Shown one piece after another: positions 7,254-12,979 of a stretch of DNA of 23,206 nucleotides. The number at the start of each line of letters is the position of its first letter. The stretch's first letter is position 1. The translations under genes were made by a program, and so were the position numbers. The stretch is taken from positions 1 through 23,206 of the IMG/VR virus record IMGVR_UViG_3300032331_000479; one strand, given 5' to 3'. The DNA is from a virus. The notes beneath the pieces were generated by a model. The model had not been told where the DNA came from and did no database searches. It saw nothing but the letters and a program-made list of their open reading frames with translations.

Positions 7254-7403
7254 ATGAAACTATCTATAACAGAACTAAAAGAGATTAAACAACAGCTTGA
7301 CAAAGGCTTGACCCTTTGCTTAACTCAAACAATATCATTAAATCAATATGACAACATTATTAAACAAATTGACAATTATATTAATAAGGAGATTAAACAA
7401 TGA
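7254..7403 (+). CDS. Small hypothetical protein (49 residues)
   Basis: A small Lys/Ile/Gln-rich, probably helical protein starting MKLSITELKEIKQQLDKGLT. AGGAG lies seven bases before the start codon. The stop overlaps the next start by four bases (ATGA at 7400-7403), supporting real, coupled translation. No known family or motif was recognised. It lies among similarly small early genes and may bind a host protein, but this is only suggested by the context. Confidence 0.55.
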   Translation: MKLSITELKEIKQQLDKGLTLCLTQTISLNQYDNIIKQIDNYINKEIKQ

Positions 7404-7486
7404 ATAACTTACTTATGCACTTTGTCTATGCTTTTATAGGTCTTATAAGCCTATATTCATGGGTTCTTTTACTATTCTTATTTTAA
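7400..7486 (+). CDS. Tiny membrane peptide (28 residues)
   Basis: The product starts MNNLLMHFVYAFIGL and continues as an uninterrupted hydrophobic helix to its FLF end, a probable single membrane span with almost no soluble part. AAGGAG of the preceding gene end (7387-7391 area) serves as its ribosome site. The start overlaps the upstream stop by ATGA, which is the main support for this very short gene. Confidence 0.45.
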   Translation: MNNLLMHFVYAFIGLISLYSWVLLLFLF

Positions 7487-7498
7487 GGAGACTTGACA

Positions 7499-7744
7499 AT
7501 GATTTTATCAGTATCAATTAACGCTTATCAGTATGAAGACTTAACTTCACACGATGCAAAAAGAAAAGTTATATATTGGCTTGACAATGACCCTCAAGAA
7601 TACGAAAGGGAAGATGGCACCTTTGGCTATTCTTATTATAGTGATTTAAGCCAAGAAGACGAACATATAATTATTGACCATTGCAATATGAATAATTATA
7701 GATTCGATAAGTATGGCAACCCTATACACCAATTAACACTTTAA
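7499..7744 (+). CDS. Hypothetical early protein, 81 residues
   Basis: An acidic, Tyr/Asp-rich soluble protein starting MILSVSINAYQYEDLTSHDA. ATG 7499 is preferred over the in-frame TTG two codons earlier because AAGGAG (7485-7490) is correctly spaced. The segment 'YEDLTSHDAKRKVIYWL' and a later FDKYGNPIH resemble a loose group of small phage proteins with a 'Y-x-(E/D)-L-S-x-x-A-K' opening. Members of that group are sometimes annotated as antitoxin-like. The resemblance is weak and I do not assign a function. A start codon inside the TTGACAAT element is unusual. Confidence 0.6.
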   Translation: MILSVSINAYQYEDLTSHDAKRKVIYWLDNDPQEYEREDGTFGYSYYSDLSQEDEHIIIDHCNMNNYRFDKYGNPIHQLTL

Positions 7745-7754
7745 GGAGAATCAA

Positions 7755-7940
7755 ATGTTAGCAAATACAATTATGCAAGGCTACACCAATAAAGACAAAG
7801 AAGGAAGACCATGCTTTGAATTAAGGCTTGATTTAATAGATACAAGCGAACTAGATACAATTATTGATGCCATTGACAAAGCGAACCAATTTGGAGACGC
7901 TATTCATTGGAATATCAAAATTGACCATGAATACATTTAA
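7755..7940 (+). CDS. Hypothetical early protein, 61 residues
   Basis: An acidic, Asp/Ile-rich soluble protein starting MLANTIMQGYTNKDKEGRPC with no recognisable domain. AAGGAG lies six bases before the ATG and just after the previous gene's stop. The predicted pattern (strand, helix IDAIDKANQFG, strand WNIKIDHEYI) suggests a compact alpha/beta fold. It belongs to the rightward string of small genes. The function is unknown. Confidence 0.6.
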   Translation: MLANTIMQGYTNKDKEGRPCFELRLDLIDTSELDTIIDAIDKANQFGDAIHWNIKIDHEYI

Positions 7941-7952
7941 GGAGAAAACACC

Positions 7953-8129
7953 ATGCAAGTAGAACTAGACTATATAACAGAACAATTACACGCTATCGAC
8001 ATCAATTTAGAAGATGTTAATAGAGGCATGACACCTAGTGGATACTTAACCATAAATTCGTATTTAGAAGATATGCGTTATAGACTATCCGAAATTACTA
8101 ATGAAATCTATACAATGGAGATTAAATAA
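7953..8129 (+). CDS. Hypothetical early protein, 58 residues
   Basis: An acidic, probably helical protein starting MQVELDYITEQLHAIDINLE. AAGGAG lies seven bases upstream of the start, directly after the previous stop. Its TAA shares one base with the next ATG (TAATG at 8127-8131), so the two are tightly coupled. Two helices linked by NRGMTPSGYLT could form a small hairpin or coiled-coil dimer. No family was recognised. Confidence 0.6.
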   Translation: MQVELDYITEQLHAIDINLEDVNRGMTPSGYLTINSYLEDMRYRLSEITNEIYTMEIK

Positions 8130-8356
8130 TGAGTGAATTACTTATGCTTCAACAGAAAAGACTTATAAACATTATTAAACATCAATTACAAGGTGCTATT
8201 GATGACGCCAATGAAGCCCTAGAAGATGACTTAACAGATGATTCAGAGGGTATTTATCAAGGGCGTTTAGAACTAGCTGAACATTTACTAGAACTTATCA
8301 ATAAGAATGAAGAACTAGATTCTATTGATAGAAAGGTTCAAGGTGCTTCAAAATGA
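8129..8356 (+). CDS. Hypothetical acidic helical protein, 75 residues
   Basis: A small protein starting MSELLMLQQKRLINIIKHQL, helical and acidic in its middle (DDANEALEDDLTDDSEG). A helical hairpin is likely, and no catalytic motif was seen. It overlaps the upstream stop by one base and the downstream start by four (ATGA at 8353-8356). The upstream gene ends in GGAG, which supplies the ribosome site. The function is unknown. The acidic charge would be compatible with a DNA-mimic or host-protein inhibitor, but there is no direct evidence. Confidence 0.6.
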   Translation: MSELLMLQQKRLINIIKHQLQGAIDDANEALEDDLTDDSEGIYQGRLELAEHLLELINKNEELDSIDRKVQGASK

Positions 8357-8577
8357 ATACATGCGAACTTGCTAGTAATTATGCTATTGACTTTTATATC
8401 TCTGATTTGGGCGATAATACCTATAATCAGTTTCATGACTCATTATGTGACAATGTTATTCCAGAAGATGTCTCTATATGGTCACCATTTGAAAATTGTG
8501 AAGCCGATGACTTACTAGGTCATATTCAAAACTTAACTGATGTATTTATTGCATTTCATAAGGAGGCATCAAAATGA
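8353..8577 (+). CDS. Hypothetical acidic early protein, 74 residues
   Basis: A very acidic soluble protein starting MNTCELASNYAIDFYISDLG, rich in Asp, Asn and Glu, with aromatic residues spread evenly. It has three cysteines but no zinc-type spacing. Both ends are coupled by ATGA overlaps with neighbours (8353-8356 and 8574-8577), and AGGAGG precedes the next start. No family was recognised. It may be a host-interaction protein, judged only from the context of small early genes. Confidence 0.6.
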   Translation: MNTCELASNYAIDFYISDLGDNTYNQFHDSLCDNVIPEDVSIWSPFENCEADDLLGHIQNLTDVFIAFHKEASK

Positions 8578-8780
8578 ACGCAGACGAAATTGAAGACAAC
8601 CACAATAAAAATTTAACAGAGTGTTTACATCGTATGTCATTAAAAGACGTTGACCATATTATTAACATTTTGTTATGGGAACAGGAACGAATGTCAAGAG
8701 ATGGTAAAAACTTATCTAAACAAGTTTTGCGTAATATTCTTAATTATTCTAGTGAAGGAGACCTTCAATGTACGTCTTAA
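8574..8780 (+). CDS. Hypothetical early protein, 68 residues
   Basis: A mixed-charge, probably helical protein starting MNADEIEDNHNKNLTECLHR. An AAGGAGG ribosome site precedes ATG 8574, and the start overlaps the previous stop by ATGA. The 3' end overlaps the next gene by 13 bases. No domain was recognised. The helical middle (SLKDVDHIINILLWEQERMS) is amphipathic and could mediate dimerisation. The function is unknown. Confidence 0.6.
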   Translation: MNADEIEDNHNKNLTECLHRMSLKDVDHIINILLWEQERMSRDGKNLSKQVLRNILNYSSEGDLQCTS

Positions 8781-8944
8781 ACACACAGGAACGCACCATA
8801 AAGCGTTTTTCTAACAAAGACCTATCACTATGGGTCAATGATTTAATAAAGTATAATAGAAGTCTTAAAAGTTATATCTTTATGGCTACTAAAAAAGAAG
8901 CTCAATTATTCATTCAAAAACAAATCAAAGGTAATAATGGATAA
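8768..8944 (+). CDS. Small basic hypothetical protein, 58 residues
   Basis: A basic, Lys/Asn/Ser-rich protein starting MYVLNTQERTIKRFSNKDLS, preceded by GAAGGAG seven bases before the ATG. It overlaps the previous gene by 13 bases and the next by 8, in different frames. Basic helices (WVNDLIKYNRSLKSY, TKKEAQLFIQKQIKG) would suit nucleic-acid binding, but no family is apparent. Its charge contrasts with the acidic products just upstream. Confidence 0.55.
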   Translation: MYVLNTQERTIKRFSNKDLSLWVNDLIKYNRSLKSYIFMATKKEAQLFIQKQIKGNNG

Positions 8945-9077
8945 AGATATTGAAAAACTAATAATTGATATTGTCTTTGGATTGATACTATTTACTATTT
9001 TTAACGTGCTATTTAAAATAATAGCATTTCTACTGCATAGACTATTTACGTTTTTTAGCTTGTCCACTCATAGATAA
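8937..9077 (+). CDS. Small membrane protein (46 residues), end of early operon
   Basis: This protein starts MDKDIEKLIIDIVFGLILFT and carries a long hydrophobic segment (about residues 9-42) broken by a Lys and a His-Arg pair. It is a probable one- or two-span membrane protein. The start overlaps the previous gene by 8 bases with GGTAATA upstream, a weak ribosome site. Its last 36 bases overlap, tail to tail, the leftward DUF6496-like gene. No family was recognised. Its existence rests on coupling and hydrophobicity. Confidence 0.45.
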   Translation: MDKDIEKLIIDIVFGLILFTIFNVLFKIIAFLLHRLFTFFSLSTHR

Positions 9078-9212
9078 AGCAATAGCAACAGCTTGTTTTT
9101 GGGAAGTCACCTTTTTAGGTGATTTTCCTATGTTTAGTGTGCCTTTTCCATATTCCTTCATTACTTTACTTACTTTAGCAATCTTACCAGCTTTGGTTGT
9201 AGGTTTTTTCAT
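9042..9212 (-). CDS. Small basic phage protein (DUF6496-like)
   Basis: A 56-residue lysine-rich leftward protein starting MKKPTTKAGKIAKVSKVMKE. The KVMKEYGKGTLNIGK part, then KVTSQKQAVAIALSMSG, follows the pattern of DUF6496, a family of small basic proteins common in bacterial and phage genomes. The family's function is unknown, and a nucleic-acid-binding role is suggested by charge. No good Shine-Dalgarno is evident (GGATAAAAT upstream). The gene is isolated from the larger leftward operon by a terminator at 9224-9252, so it needs its own promoter or terminator read-through. It overlaps the last rightward early gene by 36 bases. Confidence 0.65.
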   Translation of the reverse strand: MKKPTTKAGKIAKVSKVMKEYGKGTLNIGKSPKKVTSQKQAVAIALSMSGQAKKRK

Positions 9213-9223
9213 ATTTTATCCAA

Positions 9224-9252
9224 TAAAAAAGCCCTTTTATTTACAAGGGCTT
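9224..9252 (-). terminator. Intrinsic terminator of the leftward replication operon
   Basis: On the minus strand AAGCCCTT pairs with AAGGGCTT (8-base stem, 8-base loop) and is followed directly by a run of Ts (TTTTTTA). This is a classic rho-independent terminator. It lies 71 bases past the end of the Q-like gene and would stop leftward transcription before the DUF6496-like gene. On the plus strand no T run follows, so it is directional. Confidence 0.75.
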
Positions 9253-9322
9253 AAAGGTACTACGGAGATTATGGGCGAGACTATCCCAACAACCGAATTA
9301 TAGCATAAAACTTATACATCTG

Positions 9323-9649
9323 TCAAGCGACAATACGCTTTGAAGCCATAGTTAATAGGTTATCAAAGGCTAGTGCCAATTGAGTTTCATAATCATTGTA
9401 TTTGGAAGTTTTGAGGTATCTAGCATAAATAGCATCTTTTTGGTCTGGTTCAAGGCTAGATATGCAAGCATCTATCGTTCTAACGTTAGTCATGTCCATA
9501 TCTGATAGCATCTCTTCAAACGCATCACTTGTAGACTCTCCACCACTAATCATGCCTAGTGACTTGCTTGGATAGCCTAGTTTGGTATTAGGTGTGTGCA
9601 TCCATCTAGACCAATCATCAAGTATTTGTTTTAATCTATCTATGTGCAT
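9323..9649 (-). CDS. Q-like antiterminator / sigma-region-4-like regulator candidate
   Basis: A 108-residue protein starting MHIDRLKQILDDWSRWMHTP. The layout is an N-terminal DWSRWM helix, then GYPSKSLGMISGGESTSD, then CISSLEPDQKDAIYARYLKT and a final helix. This matches small phage late regulators of the antitermination-Q/RinA-like type. In these, a C-terminal helix-turn-helix resembles sigma-70 region 4 ('L-x-P-x-Q-x-x-A-I' followed by YL). Such proteins turn on late genes. It is the last gene before the terminator at 9224-9252, a usual position for Q. The exact family is uncertain. Confidence 0.55.
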   Translation of the reverse strand: MHIDRLKQILDDWSRWMHTPNTKLGYPSKSLGMISGGESTSDAFEEMLSDMDMTNVRTIDACISSLEPDQKDAIYARYLKTSKYNDYETQLALAFDNLLTMASKRIVA

Positions 9650-9967
9650 TTATTCCTCGCTTGAGTTTATATATATGCCTTTAATCCTGTCACTAAAGTC
9701 TGGCATAGGGTGAAATATTTCCTGCAATAATGAAGGTTTGACTTTTGAGAAGATGTGAAATCTAGCTTCTTTGTTTATATTGATTAATCCTAATGCGTGC
9801 ATATTATATAACACGCCTTGAAGTTTTCTAGCTTCAGTCTTCAATGCGTTTGCTATTTGTGGAATAGTTAAAGCATCGTCTTCAATTATTTCTAAAATAT
9901 GTATTCTAAATTTTTCTAGATTAACTGACTTACCATGCACTTGATATTGTCTTTCATGCGGTCTCAC
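9650..9967 (-). CDS. Winged-helix-type hypothetical regulator
   Basis: A 105-residue protein starting MRPHERQYQVHGKSVNLEKF. The central segment DALTIPQIANALKTEARKLQ, with GVLYNMHALGLININ after it, has the helix-turn-helix plus wing pattern of a winged-helix DNA-binding domain. A transcriptional or DNA-binding role is therefore likely, with the target unknown. It overlaps the nuclease gene upstream by four bases (ATGA at 9964-9967) and ends directly at the Q-like gene start. No closer family can be named. Confidence 0.6.
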   Translation of the reverse strand: MRPHERQYQVHGKSVNLEKFRIHILEIIEDDALTIPQIANALKTEARKLQGVLYNMHALGLININKEARFHIFSKVKPSLLQEIFHPMPDFSDRIKGIYINSSEE

Positions 9968-10278
9968 GATACATCCATCACTTTACATTCCCATTTTCTA
10001 CCGTTCTTGACCCACCCATGAATATGCACTTTAATACCGCTCTTACGAATCATTCCTATATTTTCACTATCAGCAATTTTCTTTGCCCTTGCTGACATAT
10101 TGCTAGCAGAGGTAGTTTGAACCGCAAGTATCTCACCTTCCTTAACTGCAAGTAAGTCTATGAAGCCAAACATATCCTGTCTTATTTTAGCGAAAGCGTT
10201 CCATCGTTCTGTAATTGCTACTAGGTATCCATCTGCTCTTAATTTCTTAAGGCTTAACTGCGTTGGGCTTGTCGCCAT
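9964..10278 (-). CDS. PD-(D/E)XK nuclease (VRR-NUC / resolvase-like)
   Basis: A predicted nuclease whose core reads KLRADGYLVAITERWNAF, then MFGFIDLLAVKEGEILAVQT. The catalytic pattern is Asp (FGFIDLLAV), then E-I-L-A-V-Q, equivalent to the E/Q-x-K line of PD-(D/E)XK enzymes, here with Gln-Thr. Phage relatives act as Holliday-junction resolvases or flap nucleases in recombination. I chose ATG 10278 (MATSPTQLSLKK) because relatives usually start a few residues before TPTQ. An upstream in-frame ATG at 10311 would add 11 residues. It sits with NinB and YbcO-like genes, supporting a role in recombination. Confidence 0.7.
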   Translation of the reverse strand: MATSPTQLSLKKLRADGYLVAITERWNAFAKIRQDMFGFIDLLAVKEGEILAVQTTSASNMSARAKKIADSENIGMIRKSGIKVHIHGWVKNGRKWECKVMDVS

Positions 10279-10447
10279 CAAATTGACTTTCGTTAGGTTT
10301 AGATACGCCATCTATAAAACGTTTTTCTACTTCACCTGTAGACTTGTTTAATTCGTATTCATAATCTTTTTTAAATATTTTATTCCAATTGTCTTCTGCT
10401 TCTTGTTCAGAAATTAACAATGGTCTTCTTGTAGAACCTTTACCCAA
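10247..10447 (-). CDS. Conserved small phage protein (MGKGS-type)
   Basis: A 66-residue protein starting MGKGSTRRPLLISEQEAEDN and continuing WNKIFKKD. The 'MGKGSxRRP...NWxxIF' opening recurs in many phage replication regions, in proteins of unknown function. The C-terminus is hydrophilic and Lys/Asp/Asn-rich. It overlaps the YbcO-like gene by eight bases and the nuclease gene by 32, so translation of the three is probably linked. The function is unknown. Confidence 0.65.
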   Translation of the reverse strand: MGKGSTRRPLLISEQEAEDNWNKIFKKDYEYELNKSTGEVEKRFIDGVSKPNESQFDGDKPNAVKP

Positions 10448-10733
10448 TTTTAATTAACTCCTTTTCAAATAACCAACCCATAGTTTTACGGTGAGCAGAT
10501 TCCCATGCTTCTACTCTTTCATTTTTGTTTAACTCTTTGTGATTGTCTATCATATCATGACATTGATAGCAAAGACTAGCGATACGATAATCATGAGCTT
10601 TAATTCCTGTGCCCTTGCCATCACGTTGTTGATTAGAATGAGCTGCACACACTGTTCCATCTTGTCTGCCACACATAGCACAAGGAAATTCACGAACTGC
10701 TTCTAAAAGTTTTTTGTTTCTATAATTACTCAA
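10440..10733 (-). CDS. YbcO-like nuclease (DUF1364, HNH-type zinc fold)
   Basis: A 97-residue protein with CAMCGRQDGTVCAAHSNQ, the GKGTGIKAHDYRIA stretch, and CYQCHDMID. This is the cysteine/histidine layout of the YbcO/DUF1364 family (E. coli DLP12 YbcO is a RecA-independent nuclease-like protein of lambdoid phages). The cysteines probably bind zinc in an HNH-like fold, and His residues (AAHSN, CHD) would be catalytic. It overlaps NinB by eight bases. Association with NinB and a resolvase is typical of lambda-type recombination cassettes. Confidence 0.75.
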   Translation of the reverse strand: MSNYRNKKLLEAVREFPCAMCGRQDGTVCAAHSNQQRDGKGTGIKAHDYRIASLCYQCHDMIDNHKELNKNERVEAWESAHRKTMGWLFEKELIKIG

Positions 10734-11079
10734 AACTCCATCCTAACTGACTAGCCCAACGTTCAATGTTTTCTTGATATTCTGTCATTTCTTTGGTATC
10801 AAGTTTTGTAGTAGATTTAATTAACTCAACAGGGTTGCCAGCTATCTCTGTTTGATAACGTAAAAATTTATATCCCATTAACTCATGAATTGTTTGTGCG
10901 TCTTCACCTAAATGATTAGCTACTGAACCATATAAAGCCCATAACCTTTCATTTTGTTCAAGACTTCTAACTGCCTTTTCTTCAGAAATATTTACTCTCC
11001 ATCGTTTAGTTAAATCAAGTGCTTTAATCTTTTCTAATAAACTCTCGTAATTGTATTTCGTTAAAACGAACCGAATCAT
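10726..11079 (-). CDS. ninB: NinB-like recombination protein
   Basis: A 117-residue protein with RSLEQNERLWALYGSVANHL, then TKLDTKEMTEYQENIERWAS. This is the recognisable signature of the NinB (lambda Orf) family. Orf binds single-stranded DNA and SSB and assists the loading of recombination proteins, replacing host RecFOR. Length fits the family well (about 140 in lambda). AAGGATGGAG stands eight bases before the ATG. It is part of the leftward replication/recombination operon beside YbcO-like and resolvase-like genes. Confidence 0.85.
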   Translation of the reverse strand: MIRFVLTKYNYESLLEKIKALDLTKRWRVNISEEKAVRSLEQNERLWALYGSVANHLGEDAQTIHELMGYKFLRYQTEIAGNPVELIKSTTKLDTKEMTEYQENIERWASQLGWSFE

Positions 11080-11194
11080 ATTTATTACTCCATCCTTTAG
11101 ACTTAAAAGTCACACCGTCATTAGATGTGGCTTTATAAATTATGTCATCACCAAATAATTCTTTACATTCTTTTATAAAATCATTTATTGTCAT
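11024..11194 (-). CDS. Small hypothetical protein overlapping ninB
   Basis: A 56-residue frame starting MTINDFIKECKELFGDDIIY. It overlaps the helicase stop by ATGA (11191-11194) and extends 56 bases into ninB in a different frame. The coupled start and the otherwise empty 111-base gap support a real gene. The long overlap and lack of a known family argue for caution. The product is a short hydrophilic protein with no recognised motif. Confidence 0.5.
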   Translation of the reverse strand: MTINDFIKECKELFGDDIIYKATSNDGVTFKSKGWSNKYDSVRFNEIQLREFIRKD

Positions 11195-12111
11195 CGTGGT
11201 GATTCTTTGTATCTTAATCCTTTAGGGTCAAACCAAAAAGAAAACTTACCTTCAAACTGATAATTACGCTGCTTCTGAACAAAGACCATAGCATCTGGAA
11301 TTTTCTTTAATTCATCTTCTGTCTTCTCATTGTTTTCTACTTCACGTTCTTTGTTTCTATTACGCCATACACATATGATGTTATCGCACAAATTTCTTAT
11401 GTGTGATGAGCCAAGAATATGAGTAGCATCTGGCACTTCTGATTCATCTGACATCTTTCTAGTATGTGCAACCAAGAATACATGAATTTCTAAATCTCTG
11501 CAAGTGACAGCAAGTCTATCTATAAACAACTTTTGCTTTTCATAATTGTCTTCTGAAATATCTGACATCTTCATGAGGGAGTCAATCACAAATACTTCTA
11601 CACCCAAAATGTGTTTACCCCAATACAATGTAGCAATCATATCTTCACTAGATGTTGAACCCATCTGGTCGTATATATATAATTTATCTTTTGCACGTTC
11701 ACAAAACTTTTCAATAAACTCATCTGTCGGTTCTGGTGAACCTAAAGTTTGTGTAATCATTCGTGCAAGTGTTAATACAGGTCTCATCTCTAAAGAACTT
11801 ACTAAACACTTTGTTCCTTGTGTCATTAAAGATAATATAACCTGTGACAGCCACATAGACTTACCATGACCAGACACACCTGTCAACACAGTCAACTCAC
11901 TAGGTCTTACCCTAAATGAATCTTCCGTTTTAATAAACCCCAATGTTTTACCACTATGTATTTCAGTATTAAAATATCGCAAGACATCGCCAGTAAATAC
12001 AGACGTATCCTTAACCTTAAACTCTGCATGAGCATATTCCTTTTGTTGGTAATAATCAGTAATAACAGACTGATTAACTGTTAATGATTCCATAGCATCA
12101 CCTAGATTCAT
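11191..12111 (-). CDS. DnaB-like replicative helicase (C-terminal ATPase domain)
   Basis: A 306-residue RecA-fold ATPase that would unwind DNA at the phage fork. It shows Walker A GVSGHGKS (78-85), the DnaB-type SSLEM strand (105-109), Walker B VFVIDSL (173-179) and the sensor-like VFLVAHTRK (211-219). There is an arginine-rich ILGSSHIRNLCDNIICVWRN region near 233-252. It is shorter than DnaB (about 470), lacking the N-terminal primase-interaction domain. Phage helicases of this kind are loaded by an O-like protein, encoded directly upstream (ATGA overlap). No primase was seen, so host primase is presumably used. Confidence 0.88.
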   Translation of the reverse strand: MNLGDAMESLTVNQSVITDYYQQKEYAHAEFKVKDTSVFTGDVLRYFNTEIHSGKTLGFIKTEDSFRVRPSELTVLTGVSGHGKSMWLSQVILSLMTQGTKCLVSSLEMRPVLTLARMITQTLGSPEPTDEFIEKFCERAKDKLYIYDQMGSTSSEDMIATLYWGKHILGVEVFVIDSLMKMSDISEDNYEKQKLFIDRLAVTCRDLEIHVFLVAHTRKMSDESEVPDATHILGSSHIRNLCDNIICVWRNRNKEREVENNEKTEDELKKIPDAMVFVQKQRNYQFEGKFSFWFDPKGLRYKESPR

Positions 12112-12698
12112 AGTGCGTTATCCCATACGTTTCGTTTAGGTGTATTATCATCTTCCCATCTCTCTTGGTTTATATAAGTTAATGGTGCAGGATTAAAACC
12201 TTCCTTCCATGACTTACTTTGTTTCATAGTTTTAACATGAGAAATTATCTTATCTGCAATCTTATCCAATTCTTTTCTTTGCCATTTAGTTTCACATGGC
12301 TTTCTACCTACTTTTCTATTAGCTGGATATTCTTTCCAAAAGTCATTGAATCTAGACAACGATATATCTGTCTCTCTCTCTGTCTCTGTAACCCCACTTT
12401 GCTTGCATGATGCTAGCATAATGCTATCATTCTCAATAAGCCATTGATTTAATACAACTAAATGTTTATTCAGCTCATCTTCTGACATTTGCAAGCGAAA
12501 TGCTAGCGTTCTGCTATCTGGCAAATTTCCATCAACATCTTCTGATGCAATTAACCAAATATTTATTAAAACCCATGCACTTTTACTATCTTTTAATGCA
12601 AACCAATCTGGATTTTTTAATAGGTCATTGTGTACTTTAATCCAAGGTGGACATCTATTATTATAATGCTGAAATTTCTTCCAATTTTTAGGCATCAT
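12108..12698 (-). CDS. O-like replication initiator
   Basis: A 196-residue protein with an N-terminal winged-helix region (WIKVHNDLLKNPDWFALK; LPDSRTLAFRLQMSEDEL). A linker follows, then a C-terminal FNDFWKEYPANRKVGRKPCE segment and FNPAPLTYINQERWEDD, typical of phage replication proteins that bind the origin and recruit helicase. A strong AAGGAG lies six bases before ATG 12698. The gene contains two pairs of short iterons and a polypurine tract, as in lambda O, where the origin is inside the gene. It is coupled to the DnaB-like helicase. Confidence 0.82.
   Translation of the reverse strand: MMPKNWKKFQHYNNRCPPWIKVHNDLLKNPDWFALKDSKSAWVLINIWLIASEDVDGNLPDSRTLAFRLQMSEDELNKHLVVLNQWLIENDSIMLASCKQSGVTETERETDISLSRFNDFWKEYPANRKVGRKPCETKWQRKELDKIADKIISHVKTMKQSKSWKEGFNPAPLTYINQERWEDDNTPKRNVWDNAL
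12411..12428. repeat. Iteron pair 1 (TGCTAGC / TGCTATC)
   Basis: TGCTAGC at 12411-12417 and TGCTATC at 12422-12428 are direct repeats stepping by 11 bases. The first copy is the centre of the perfect palindrome ATGCTAGCAT. Together with pair 2 it lies inside the O-like gene, so these are candidate initiator-binding sites. Confidence 0.6.
12501..12518. repeat. Iteron pair 2 (TGCTAGC / TGCTATC)
   Basis: TGCTAGC at 12501-12507 and TGCTATC at 12512-12518 repeat the same two motifs and the same 11-base step as pair 1, exactly 90 bases away. This pair encodes part of a winged-helix segment, so coding constraint partly explains one motif but not the repeated architecture. Confidence 0.6.
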
Positions 12699-12699
12699 A

Positions 12700-12894
12700 C
12701 TATTCTCCTTGAGGAATAGTTTCAGCTTGTCTACGCTTAACTAAAATCTCCTCAATTTGCTCAACTCGTTTTTTAGGAATATCTTTTGTTGGTTCTTTAG
12801 CCCAATATTGAATTGCTTGAATAGATATATCTAAAGCATATGCCATCTTACGTCTTGAGTTATTAAAGTGTGCTACAGCCTCTGTAAAGTTCAT
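12700..12894 (-). CDS. Cro-like repressor
   Basis: A 64-residue DNA-binding protein starting MNFTEAVAHFNNSRRKMAYA. The segment RKMAYALDISIQAIQYWAKE is a Cro-type helix-turn-helix, and DIPKKRVEQIEEIL follows the usual 'IP-x-x-R-x-x-x-I-E' ending. Cro proteins dimerise on operators between divergent promoters. Here the gene is the first of the leftward replication operon, with AAGGAG seven bases before the ATG and a promoter at 12923-12951. No CI partner is visible in the window. It probably controls both divergent operons, tuning early against late expression. Confidence 0.78.
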   Translation of the reverse strand: MNFTEAVAHFNNSRRKMAYALDISIQAIQYWAKEPTKDIPKKRVEQIEEILVKRRQAETIPQGE

Positions 12895-12922
12895 TTAAAT
12901 CTCCTTATTGAAATGAATAGCG

Positions 12923-12951
12923 ACTATAACACTTATTTAAAATCTTGTCAA
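12923..12951 (-). promoter_or_regulatory. Strong leftward promoter of the replication operon
   Basis: On the minus strand TTGACA (12951-12946) and TATAGT (12928-12923) are separated by exactly 17 bases, a near-consensus sigma-70 promoter. Transcription would start near 12916, about 22 bases before the Cro-like start. It is the mirror image of the rightward promoter at 12973-13001. Confidence 0.8.
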
Positions 12952-12979
12952 ATAATTATTTACAAATACTTGTTGACAA
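12945..12979. promoter_or_regulatory. Operator-like region between divergent promoters
   Basis: TTGTCAA (12945-12951) and TTGACAA (12973-12979) form an inverted repeat containing both -35 boxes. Between them lies ACAAATACTTGT, an imperfect palindrome, next to TTTACAAA, similar to the repeats at 6692-6730. A Cro dimer could cover both -35 boxes. Confidence 0.5.

Larger units (their letters stand above)
12361..12518. other. Candidate replication origin inside the O-like gene
   Basis: The two iteron pairs (12411-12428, 12501-12518) are followed, in gene direction, by a 30-base GA-rich polypurine tract (minus strand of 12368-12396, containing a GAGAGAGAGACAG run). An AT-rich GATATATCG lies next to it. 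Iterons inside the initiator gene next to an unwinding-prone tract mirror the lambda-type origin. Function is inferred from this architecture. Confidence 0.55.

Noticed and set aside
9257-9300. Possible tRNA or tRNA fragment
   Set aside because: No cloverleaf, T-loop GTTCGA-type sequence or anticodon stem could be built on either strand.
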